From Cryptomeria japonica (lineage: Eukaryota; Streptophyta; Pinopsida; Cupressales; Cupressaceae): DNA of 64,000 nucleotides. Under the pieces are notes generated by a model, which worked only from the letters and a program-made list of their open reading frames with translations, was not told the DNA's origin and searched no databases. Below, in pieces: positions 49,485 to 60,510 of this stretch (the stretch's first letter is position 1; each line of letters begins with the position of its first letter). Both the position numbers and the translations under genes were made by a program. The stretch spans positions 217,194,997-217,258,996 of the forward strand of contig NC_081406.1 in the NCBI RefSeq assembly GCF_030272615.1. Direction: 5' to 3'.

Positions 49485-51840
49485 AATATTGATATTATGT
49501 GGAATTTTTTATTTAAGAATAAGTTTGTCTAATTCAATTAACTATAAAATTTATACATATTCATAAGAAAAAATAGGAGGACATGAGGCAACTCCCCAAA
49601 GTGACACGGGCAATGCCCAAACAACTAATAAATAGCAAAAATAATAATAACCACTAAGCACAAGAGAAATACTAATGGGAGGTAGAAGGGGATCCTGGCC
49701 ATCTAGTTTACCACAAACATCAATAGGTCTAGGGTGATGTTGACAACAAACCAAATCTCTTCTATCATATATTTTGTATATTATCTATCTTTGTCTTTAT
49801 TCCACATTAAATAAATAGTCAAGGACAACCAAGGGAGACACTTGGAAGAATTTGGCCAACTCTACCACCATGAGTCAAAGGCCAACTACTGCCACCACTA
49901 GCTATTGACCCCATCTCAGCTAAGGGACACCAAGAGGTAGCATCTCTAGGTAGAGGTGAGGAATTTGAATGACAATATGAGACACTCAATGTACCTCACT
50001 AGTGGCCAGGCATGTGAGATCTAGGAGACCATGAATGCTAAGCTAAGAAGCTACACCCACACTGCTAGCTACAAGGTGGAGAATGACCATAGGAAGCGAA
50101 ATTGTCTAAGAGGACCTTGATCATAGTGCATAGGAAACCAACCTAGTGTTCTAATAGCTCTTGAAAGTGAACAACCTCAAGAGCCACCTTGTTTTCTTGA
50201 ACATGAATATGAAGCATTATGTTAGAGAAAATAGTAGCTTTCATAAAAACTAAAATAGAAGTTTCAATAGATCTGAGTAAAAATATCAACATTTTACTAT
50301 TTTCATAAGGAAAATAAAATCTCCACCTTGAAAGAATTCTAAAATTGACTATACTTGAAAGGGATGTGAGGCTGATCCCACAAAAGAGCCATATGCCAAA
50401 AAAAGGTTCTAGATGAAAGGGATAGAAGAAATCATGAGTCCAACTCTAACATTGTTGAGCATGGTGATAGAACTAGAAGAGATTCTTCAAGGACTCAGGT
50501 TGTCCACAAAATAAATAATGAGGATCTAGAACACCCATATGATGAAGGTGATAACCCACAAGAAATCCTTGAAAAAGAATACATCAAGCAAAGTGGGTGA
50601 ACTTAGGCTAAATAACAAGTTCTGCCAAAATATACTATGAAACCAACATTGTCAAAATGATAGAGGTGAGTGCAAATGCCACCAAAAATTTAGAGAAGAA
50701 AACATAAGAAGGTGTAGAGAAAGATATCAATATCCCACATGTGGCAAGTAATTATAGAAAGCAGTGTTGGGATACCAATGCTAGTCTTTCCACCAAGGTT
50801 TGATAGTATAAATAGAAATATTGTGTAGCATGTCTAGTGGAAGAGTTGATGAGGTAATGTCAAATGGCCCCTAGTCTAGCCAATAGAGGAAAACTTAATT
50901 TTCTTATCCTCACAAGAGTGAAGATTCATTGTAGCTCTAGAAAATGAATCATAATTAGTGTGGGTGCCCTTTTTATGAAACCTTTGGGCATGAACCCAAC
51001 ATAAATAAGCTAGATGGAACCCTTGAATTTTAATAAGTGGAGACCACCGAAAGTTGTGCAAATTGAAATAAAACACATCTCAAAAGAAAGAACCAAGCCA
51101 CCAAAGATAGGGCTTGATGGATTCTGAGGCAAGATAGATACTTTTGGCAAAAAAAATTGCCTTTTATTTGAATTGTGTCTTTCATGATCAAAAGGGCTTT
51201 AAAGTTGATCCCTTTCGAAATAGGCCTAATGAACATAAAACTTAGTAAATGCAATGCTTAAGGAGGATTTTCTAGGCTTCATCTCTAGAAATTGCAAGCA
51301 TGATCCACTTAACACAAAGAGGCAACCCTTTTCTGCTAAGTGGAAAGAAGTCCAAGACTACCAAACTCTTGTTGTATTAAAAAATTAAATGCCTCAAAAT
51401 ATATATGCATAATTTATATAGATTGAATTTTAAGATATATGAGCTAGTAGCAATCGGACCCCAAAACATATAAGAGAAATATATTAATATTAATGTAATA
51501 TAAAATTCATAGCCAAGATATTATGTTATTATTAATATTAGTATTATATTAAAATTATTAAGATTACAAAAGTATTATATACTCTAAAAATTATTAATTA
51601 GTAAAATTTTCTTTCAATATTTGTTTAATTAAATTAACATGTTTATATTAAGTTTATGATCAAGGAAAAAAATGAGTTTTATAGGGACCCAAAATCAGAA
51701 AGTTTAGAAGCAAAATAAAATATTTAAATAAAGTTCACTAAGACAAGAAGGATACTAAACAAACACAAAAGGATAACAGCAACGAGATAAAAGTTAGCAA
51801 AAGGCCAACACCAAATAAACAAAACTAACCTAGGGACTTT
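49485..51840. other. Unassigned region with a decayed minus-strand coding-like stretch
   Basis: No recognisable element. On the minus strand at 51260-50876 two overlapping open frames (with KIQGFHLAYLCWVHAQRFHKKG and ALSLVAWFFLLRC) look like a frameshifted protein remnant, without a motif I can name. The rest holds only short frames. Confidence 0.35.
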
Positions 51841-51844
51841 TAAT

Positions 51845-52390
51845 GTATTGGCAATCTCAGCTCCAAAGTTTTTCATCTCCTGAGCCACCTTCTTCAAATC
51901 GTAGATCTCCTGAGCTACAAAATCTTCTTTTCTTTTTAGGTCTTCTTCAAAGGGCCAAAATTCTCTTTCTAGCTTTTGCCTTTGTTAGCTTGCAAGTCCA
52001 CAAACAGGGTCCCCTGCTGAGTATTTTCCAACTTATCCACCAAGGTGTTCATTGTAGTAGAAGAATTCTTCACAATTCTATGGCTTTGCTTCATGATGGA
52101 ATTCATAGTTACCTGGATTTTGTCAATTTCCCCTTCTAGATGTTTTATCTTTTTCTCATTTTCCTTCTTCGTCTTATCCATGAGATCGATAGTTCTTTGA
52201 AGGCACTAGGACATTGACATCTTCTCTTCTTCAGTCAATAAAACCCTAGCAACCTTCTGAGACACCCCTTTAGCTTCCATTTCATCTAGCTTACTAGAAA
52301 CAATCTTGTTCTTTATACTTAAGTCCTTAATTTCATGAAAACCCCACTTAATAATTCTAAAGTAGTCAACTGCCCTGTTTCTACCTATTA
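51845..52390 (-). pseudogene. Coiled-coil protein remnant, unrecognised
   Basis: On the minus strand about 140 codons are open from near 52390 to 51969 except for one stop near 52205. They are highly charged and rich in K/E/L heptad-like spacing (KKENEKKIKHLEGEIDKIQ, STTMNTLVDKLENTQQ). After a frameshift near 51968 the reading goes on with EEDLKRKEDFVAQ and KVAQEMKNFGAEIANTL to about 51845. The amino-acid make-up indicates a long coiled coil. It is probably another retroelement-associated ORF or a degraded host gene fragment; I found no enzyme motif nearby to decide. Confidence 0.45.
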
Positions 52391-54600
52391 ATAGTCAATA
52401 TTAATATTAATATAGAAGTAGTCAACTTCCCACTTAATACATGTTTATATTAAGTTAATATTAATTGCAATATTGAATTATTATTAGTATATTAATATTT
52501 TGTAGAAGAATACATTTTAATCTTAACTTAATATAAATATGTTAATTGTGATTTTTTATTATTATTAATATCAGTAGAGTGTAATAGTATTAAGCTATTA
52601 TTAGTGTTGTGTTAAGGGAACCCAATTTGGTATAGGATTAGGGTTGGGGTTTAATTTGGTTGAATTCATTTATAGTGAGGTGTAGAGTTTAATTTTATTT
52701 AGGATTTGGATTCTATTTTTTTCTAGAACTAGAGCTCAATATGTATAGAGTTAGGGTTAGCATTCAATTCAATTTTTTGTTGAACTAGTTAGGTTAGGAT
52801 TGAATTTTATTTAGGGTTAGTGTTATAGTTCAACTTGGTCTAGAGTTAGGATTGAATTTTGGACTTTACTTTGGTACATAGTTATCATTCAATTTGCTTT
52901 AGTCGAAAGGTTTAATATGGTTTAATATTGTAGGGTTAGGCTTACAATTCATTTTGGTTGAGTTAAATAGAATAATAGAATTGAACTTCCATTAGTAGTG
53001 AGCATAATCTATCCATGATGAAATATAGATATCATTTCCCATTCATTTTCTATAATACTAACTTGGGTATTATTGGTGTCCTCAAATTTTGAATTGGTAT
53101 CATTTCCAATGTTCAATAACTAATCTTTCTAGAGGTACCATTGATAATACATGAAGCTATCCCCTATTTCAACTATTGTTTCATTATTGTGACCAATATA
53201 TATTTGGATTTCACAAAAAGGTTTGTAAAAAAATAATTCTCAATCTAGTGAAAGTAAATCCATTTGTCAAAGTCACATGTTGAAACTGATTGAAATCTTG
53301 GAAAGACTCTAAAAGTAGCTACTATTTTTATTGGATTCCATATGTCCTCACCTATAAGTTTTTGTGGTTATATATCCATGTGTTCACAACATCATTAAGT
53401 GATATAGCTTTCATATATCAAGGCCTATTCCTATATGTATAAATGAAATATATGGTATGTTTCTCAATGTCATTGTTAACATTTATGCCTACATGTTTGA
53501 ATACTTCCTTATAAACATTTAAGTCAATGAACCTTCTACTTCTCTCTACTAATGGAAGTTCTAGTAGCATGTGACTTGTTTCATGGGCTCAAATATCCTT
53601 TTCTATTATCATTTATATGAGAAGCATTTTGTTAGCAATTGATGAATCATTACCATTTTGTACATTTTCAGGCTTCATTAACATTTGATAGTATGTTTTT
53701 GAGCTTCTTTCAACTTTGGCTAAATACTTTGCTATATATATTTAATTATGGCGCTACTTGTTTTGACATAATAGGTGGGCAATCCATATTCACCTTCCAT
53801 AATTGAAGTATGTAATGTTTGTATTAGTTAACTCCATCATCATTTTTGGATGCCTCAAATTTCATTTCAACACTTTGTCATGGTGCATTGTAACTATATG
53901 TCATTGAAATAAATTTTTTTAAAAATATATTCATATGTATCACTTTGTGTTGTATTAGTGTTTAGATTTTAATAGAATGAAACTAGTTATGAATTATTTT
54001 CATGACACGAAAGATGCACAACCCACCACGAAGAAGACTATAGAAATGTGTTACATGGCATATCCATATTCTAACCCTAATGTAACAATATCATGGGCAT
54101 GCAAGATGTATATAACATACATATGAAAATAGAAGCAACAATCCATTCTTAACTATTAAAAATCATTTTGATATATTAGATCCATCTCAATCACTTTTAT
54201 TCTAGGAGGTGAACATATTATATATTTATCTCAAACATTGAGTAAACATGAGAATGCATATAAAAGCACTTCAAAATCATACATGAGCATACACATGAAT
54301 ACAAAGAGCACATAATTGAATATAAGTGTTGTATTCTAGGCAGGTCCTCAAATCCACAAAACACTCATAATATTTTAGAAGCATCCTATCTATCTATACA
54401 TAATTGATAATATGGTTCACACACAAAAACTAATTCTGGCATATTGTTATGAGAGAAATCAATCACATTGTTTTCCAATTCTTATAGTAGAATGTATGAA
54501 AGCTTACTGACACATGAATGCACATACAAAATCTTAGATGAGACAAAAGATAATTACAGGAGGATACATGGGTATTAACCCCTACACTTTTACTTAATAT
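52391..54600. other. Unassigned AT-rich region with degenerate repeats
   Basis: 52610-52985 repeats variants of 'tagggttaggattgaattt' at irregular spacing, a degenerate minisatellite with a few telomere-like tttaggg words. 52390-52600 is a run of 'attaatatt' words. No coding domains between here and 54600. Confidence 0.5.
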
Positions 54601-54750
54601 CTAAACAAAGAATTTAATATCATTTTAGATCACTGCTATGATGATCTAAACATTTTAGATCACCACTATGATTATCTAAACAAACAATTTAATGTAATTT
54701 TAGATCACCACTATGATGATCTAAACAAAGAATTTAATGTCATTTTAGAG
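54601..54750. repeat. 45-bp minisatellite, about 3.4 copies
   Basis: Units start ctaaacaaagaatttaat at 54601, 54676 and 54721. A shortened 30-bp unit at 54646-54675 lacks the 'aaagaatttaatatc' part. The unit includes gatcac...atgatgatc, a small inverted repeat. Confidence 0.9.
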
Positions 54751-55479
54751 ACCCAAAACAGGAGCCTCCCACCCATGGAGCTATTAGAAGCAAATTTTAG
54801 TCGCGGACATGCAATCTCTGACGTATATATAAACCAGTGATAATAACCAGTGATTTCCCTCCCCTTAAATAGCAATGTCTGATGTATATATAAAAATCTC
54901 ATGAAAAGAGATGCAAAGTTTCTTGCATGAGTTTTTAATCGACATCCTTGCAAAATGCATGCACGCCATTTTTATCACGGACAAAGCTTAAAATTTTCTC
55001 TTTACTTGCATACAAACGTGGACTCTTGCTTTAGTTTTCGTTAGTGAAACTTGAGTTTGACTTGTCTTATTTAGTTTCTAAAATAACTTTTTTTAAGTTC
55101 ACGCTCCATAATTTTCTTTAGTTTTGTTTTAGTTTAATGTAACTACTACTTAAAATTAAATTTCCTTTTATGTTTAGTCTTTCCTTATTAATATGGGAAG
55201 ATTTTCCATGGGCTTTTACTTCTATATTAAGTTTAAATATTTTAATAGAAACCCTTTTTTTTTAAAGTTTTGTTTCTTTTTCTATTTACTTTTTCTTTCT
55301 AAAATAAGTCATTGTTTTTTAAAGGATATTTAATAAATTCATAGTAAATGAGATTTAATATAGAATTTTAAATTTATAAATATAATTTCTCAAATACATT
55401 TTTTATTAAGTTTTGAAAAGTTAAAAATATAATATGTTTTAATAAAAGTTTTATAATAATAATATATATATTAAAAATT
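54751..55479. other. Unassigned AT-rich stretch
   Basis: No gene, element end or structured repeat was recognised. Confidence 0.5.
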
Positions 55480-57380
55480 TATTTAATTGTTTTTTAAAAT
55501 TAAACAAAAATCATTTAATAAAGAAGTATAAATTAATTTGTAATATATGGAATAGGGTTGTGACATGGCTACGATTCATAATTACATAATATCAATTTTC
55601 TCAATTGCAAGGGGTATTAGGAGTCTTGAATCCAATCTTAGGAGGAGCTCCCTGTGGAAAGGAAAGAAAGATGATAATGAAAATACCCCTTTGTTAGCAT
55701 GGGATAAGATTTGTTCATTCAAAATTTTAAGTGGCCAAAGAGTTCACAATCTAGAAGATAGAAGCTTAGCATTAGACGTTAAACTAGTTGGAAAGGTTTT
55801 CATGAATCAGAATTCTAATATGTTTCCATAATCACTTCAAAATGCTTAAACTTAAACTTAGCTGAAATAATAATCATAGTTTCCAATCCCCCACCTAGAT
55901 CCCAGATGTGGAATTTTATGATGAAATGTAATATCTTTCTCCCTCATCTAACATGGGTAATACACGATGTGCAAAAAGATCTATTCTACGAGGACTCTTA
56001 GAATGGATATCCTCCGTTAGATAGGGGATAGATCCTCTAGAAATAAAACTTCTGTTAAAACAAATTTGGGGTGATAAATTTTGTAACTAATAAATTTTGT
56101 AACTACATTTGAGTTCAAGATAATGATGACATTAAAAAGGTCCTTTCGAAGGACTTATCCGAGTTATCCATCCCCTTTGACCAAATGAATCTTCTAGATA
56201 AAGAACTAAAACAATGATCAATCTATTATAAGAACATGGAAGATAGTCTAATTTGGTCTCCTTCACCAATAGGCCAGTATTTAGTCAAACAAGGATATGA
56301 AATCATTAAGAACCAGCAGCCTTTCGTTCATAAAAGATGTTTCACTTTCTGCTAGATGGATGAAGTTCTCCTTAAAGAAGGCGCTTTTGCATGGCTGGCT
56401 CTTAGAGGTAAGATCTTAACCAACGATAGACTATCGGGAATTGGTGTCCTACAACCATTTGACTGTATCCTTTATGGTGCTGAAGCAGATATAAGAGACT
56501 ATTTACCTCCAAATGAAACTCGATTGGTATGCATCATTGCAAATATACATAGAGAAGCTATTTGAATCCTAGCCAATGGTTCATAAGAAATCCTTCTTTT
56601 CTTGCCTTTGGAAAGTTGCCCTGTCAATTTTCATTTGAAATTTGGTGGGAATGAAATAAATGAATCTCTAGAAAGGAAGAAAATTTGTATCAACGGATTC
56701 TTAGTAATATTGAAATGTCAATATATGGGGTTTGCTTCTTTAGTCAAAAATATAAAATAAATATTTAAATGTCAATTTTAGAAATAGTAAAAGCTTATAT
56801 TCACAAGAATAAGAAACTTGATTCTTGTTATACATCTTAGGATTCAGAAGTGCTAAACGAATAGAAGCAAATTTCACTTGATTTCAAAGAAATCTTACTA
56901 AATAACATGGAAAACTCAAGATTAAAAATTCATAAACCTCAATTTCGATGGAGCCTCTAAGGAAAGCTTAGGTGTATTAGGTATTGGTTCTGTTAAGCAT
57001 AATCATAGCTCGATCTGGTAATTGAAGGAATTTCTTCACATATTCCTATTGCTACTATCAATATTGTAGAAGTAAGAGCTCTCCTTGAAGGCATTAAACT
57101 ATAGTACAAATGAAAGTAGAAAATCTTTTGATAGAGGGTGACTCATTCAATACCATCTCAGCTTTAAAGAAGCTGGAAGTTACAAACTAGAAAATTAGAT
57201 ACAACCTACAAGAAGGTTCAAATCTCCTACCAAATTATGCACTATTATAGAGAAGGAAACAACTTAGTAGACTACTTGAAAAATAAGGGTTTTTTATGCC
57301 AGTGTGATGAAAATATTCTTACTAATGCAGACATCAGTGCTGACCAAGTGTTCAGTGCAATCTCTCAAGAGGATTCCAAT
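55480..57380 (+). pseudogene. LINE 3' fragment L3a: RT tail, zinc finger and RNase H, broken
   Basis: The plus strand carries the C-terminal third of a plant L1 ORF2. LWKGKKDDNENTPLLAWDKIC and VHNLEDRSLALDVKLV (55640-55800) correspond to the segment after RT. EGAFAWLALRGKILTNDRLS and LQPFDCILYGAEADIRDYL (56370-56510) correspond to zf-RVT, with the second cysteine lost (CILY). RNase H is at 56935-57300: LNFDGASK, then VENLLIEGDSFNTISALKKLE and YYREGNNLVDYL in shifted frames. No endonuclease or RT core is present, as expected for a 5'-truncated LINE copy. The first kilobase is duplicated as L3b. Confidence 0.85.
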
Positions 57381-58434
57381 TAGGAGGAATATTTTTTATT
57401 GCTAACTCTTTCTCTCATTGTGTAGTGATAAAAATGCCTTTAGATTTGGGACAAACAATATTGGGAAGTACCAAGAGGAAGAAAATCTAGATGGACTACT
57501 TTGTGAACTTCGTATGGATCATTATCATATGTTTGGTGCAACATGTCTTTTTTTCTTTCATTTCCATGACCTACTTGGGCTACCTTTGATCTAAGAGTAA
57601 GTCACTTAAGACAAGAAAAAAATATCATGAAGAAAATGTGGAGAAAGTAATCAAGTGCCTCAAGCTATGTGTCCCATCAAAATATGGACTAATTTGTTTT
57701 GCTAGGAAATCTTGGATTCTAGTGGATATATACAATGTGGACTACAAGAGAGCTAGGCATTTTGAGGTGGTTCTCTCTATGTTTAGAAATATACAAAAAA
57801 ATGATAAGATAAGAATGGTTCTCAAAATGGGGCCTTCTAGTGAACGTGGCTCAAATTTTGAGTGTGACTATGTAGTTGAATCTAGCCCTTGCAATTGTGA
57901 CTGAACTAGATGATCTCATTGTTGGAGTTTACATCATTGAGGTACTTTGTAATTACTGATAGCATCAAAGACTATACTCATACCAGTCAAGTACTACACG
58001 AGATCGACCTACAAGCATATGATGGGCAATATTAGAGAGTTGGCTTAGGTTTATATTGATTCTTTTGCACTCGGGGATGGAGATCAAGCAACTCCTCAAG
58101 GGTCCTTGATTTTGTAGGGCATGATCTATAACGCCATAGATGCTGTGTTTGATGATAGGGAGGTATGCCCCAAAACAAGAGGTAAAGAAAGGGGAAAAGT
58201 AATTAACAATGCTAGTTTGTGATCCAAGCCTTGGCTCTTCCAACATGCAGAGACTACACTTTAGAAAGGAGAGAGTACTATCACAAGCATACAAGGTGTT
58301 TTTATTGAGAGGGAAATCTTTTTTTACCATTAACTATTCATTGGTGGTTCAAATGGGCGATTGGATGGGTAATGCCTCCCAAGGTTTCTTAAGACTACCC
58401 AGGGAGAAGCTACCAGAGAAATTACCATGAAATG
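57381..58434. other. Unidentified stretch with one protein-like open frame
   Basis: A plus-strand frame at 57638-57904 (EKVIKCLKLCVPSKYGLICFAR..., ending SSPCNCD) and another interrupted plus-strand reading around 58015-58210 (HMMGNIRELA, DSFALGDGDQATPQGS, CPKTRGKERGKV) look protein-like, but match nothing I know. They could be fragments of one retroelement upstream of LTR K or a host exon. Confidence 0.35.
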
Positions 58435-58659
58435 TGTTAGGAAGTAAAGTTTACCTTTAATAAATCAAGTTAGGTTAGCTAGTTAGATGGGTAGTTCACT
58501 CCCATAAGTTAGTTTTGTATGGGAAATAATGGCTTTATAAAGCCCATACATTTATTTTAACGATTGAACCGTATGATGATAATATGTTACCTCTTTATTT
58601 TTGCATTGTAAATGTTTATATAAATCTTTTGTTGTTGTTGCTTACATTAATGCTTCACA
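58435..58659 (+). repeat. Small LTR K (225 bp), 5'-type
   Basis: TGTTAGGAAGTAAAG to TGCTTCACA. A TATA-like tttataaagccc lies at 58531-58542. It is followed by a PBS, so it is a 5' LTR whose element is cut off near 58930 by the LINE copy L3b. No second copy is seen. Confidence 0.75.
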
Positions 58660-58660
58660 T

Positions 58661-58672
58661 TGGTATTAGAGC
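58661..58672 (+). other. Primer-binding site of LTR K
   Basis: TGGTATTAGAGC, initiator tRNA-Met type with one C-to-T change, one base after the LTR end. Confidence 0.8.
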
Positions 58673-58930
58673 ACTAAAAGAAAAATTGGCCTATGAATGA
58701 ATGGAAGGGAAATGAGAATAGTGAATGAGGGCCTTACTTCTTGTGTGTAGTAAGAAGGCAATCTTATAACAAGTGTAACATGAGAAAGTTGTAGTTGTGA
58801 CTAGATCGGTTGTCGTGAAATTTTCAGAATATGTTTAAAGGCATCTAAAAATAGAGGACAATTAATGCTACAACGTGGAAGCATGAAAAATAATAGAGTT
58901 TCATTTGATCAAGGAAAAATTAGAATCATA

Positions 58931-59980
58931 ATTATTTTTTTGTTTTTAAAATAAATAAAAAAATCATTTAATAAAGAAGTATAAATTAGTTTGTAATATA
59001 TGGAAAAGGGTTGTGACATGGCTTTGATTCATAATTGCATAATATCTATTTTCTCAATTGCAAAGGGGGTTTTGGGAGTCTTGAATCCAATCTCGGGAGC
59101 TCCCTATGGAAAGGAAAGAAAGATGATAACAAGAATACCTCTTTGTTAGCATGGGACAAGATTTGTTCATCCAAAATTTTAGGTGGCACAAGAGTTCACA
59201 ATCTAGAAGATAGAAGCTTAGGATTAGGTGTTAAACTGGTTCGAAAGGTTTTCATGAATCAGAATTCTAATATGTTTACATAATCACATAAAAATGCTTA
59301 AACTTAAACTTGGTTGAAATAATATTCAAAGTTTCCAATCCCCCACCTAGATACTAGATGCGGAATTTTATGATGAAATGTAAAAATATCTTTCTCCCTC
59401 ATTTAACATGGGTAATACATGATGAGAAAAAAGATCTATTCTACGAGGACTCTTAGAATGGATATCCTCGTATAGATAAGGGTATAGATCCTCAAGAAAT
59501 AAAACTTTTGCTAAAACAAATCTAGGGTGATAAATTATGTAACTACATTTGAGTTCAAGATAATGATGACATTAAAAAGGTCCTTTGGAAGGACTAATCG
59601 GAGCTATCCATCCCATTGGCCAAATGAATCTTCTAGATAAAGAACTAAAACAATTATCAATCTATTATAAGAGCATGGAAGAGAGTCTAATTTGGTCTCC
59701 TTCACCAATAGGCCAGTATTCAGTCAAACAAAGATATGAAATCATTAAGCACTAGCAGCCTTTCATTCATAAATAAATTTTCACTTTCTGCTAGATGGAT
59801 GAAGTTCTCCTTAAAGAAGGTGCTTTTGCATGGCTGGCTCTTAGAGGTAAGATCTTAACCAATGATAAACTATCGAGAATTGGTTTCTTACAACCATTTG
59901 GTTGTGTCCTTTATGGTTCTGAAGCAGAGATAAGAGACTATTTAGTATTAAAGTATCCATTCTCCCACTCATGTTGGACA
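58931..59980 (+). pseudogene. LINE 3' fragment L3b, duplicate of L3a
   Basis: Closely matches 55480-56507 of L3a. The same RT-tail phrase (LWKGKKDDNKNTSLLAWDKIC, about 59105-59165) and zf-RVT (EGAFAWLALRGKILTND, GCVLYGSEAEIRDYL, KYPFSHSCW, about 59805-59977) are present. It keeps the part of the zinc finger that L3a has lost after 56507. It ends at 59980, where the LTR of copia element T begins, so T inserted into this copy. The duplicated region starts in the same AT-rich upstream sequence in both copies. It is therefore either two LINE copies with the same 5' truncation point or one segmental duplication. Confidence 0.85.
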
Positions 59981-60413
59981 TGTTAGGGTTTCAAGCAGAT
60001 CCGAAGCAAATATGAACTAACAATTATATGCAGATTTAAATACAAAAGATAAAGAAATAAAATAGGACACAGATAACACAAAGATTTAACGTGGTTCACC
60101 CAGAATGGGTTACGTCCACCATACACAGTCGTCCAATCTTTCTTATTATCCAGCAAAAACAGTACATCAACCTTACAATGCCTTAAGCATCCCAGCCGCT
60201 TATAACATGCATTTTTAGGGCAACAAAACAAAGTCGGCCTTTTTTAGGGTTTTATAACAATGTCAGTTTTCATCAACAAAAAAATAGCAAAAAAAATTTT
60301 CTCGGGGGCTGCCACCCTCGAACCCCTGCCCGGGGCTCGGCCCAGCCCCGAACCCCGACGAGAATACATGCTGAGTGTACAGTACTTTGCTGATCAGTCG
60401 ACATATTTCAACA
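59981..60413 (-). repeat. 3' LTR of element T
   Basis: On the plus strand it lies between TGTTAGGGTTTC and TATTTCAACA. It contains a 60-base GC-rich block (60300-60362; cccggggctcgg core) in an otherwise AT-rich LTR. On the minus strand it contains a 'gggtgaaccacgttaaat' block reminiscent of the U5 motif of the other LTRs. Confidence 0.88.
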
Positions 60414-60429
60414 ATCTCCCACTTGGAGA
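60414..60429 (-). other. Polypurine tract of element T
   Basis: On the minus strand ctccaagtgggagat lies directly before the LTR start, the arrangement typical of Tnt1-type copia elements. Confidence 0.85.
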
Positions 60430-60510
60430 CTGAAACTACATGACACCACTGTACATGCAACATCTGCTGGATAAAACACTAGGACTTGACTGGTATAAAT
60501 TCCACAATTA

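Noticed and set aside
57965-58330. 121-codon open frame on the minus strand
   Set aside because: The plus-strand reading of the same stretch is more protein-like, and the minus-strand frame has no recognisable feature.
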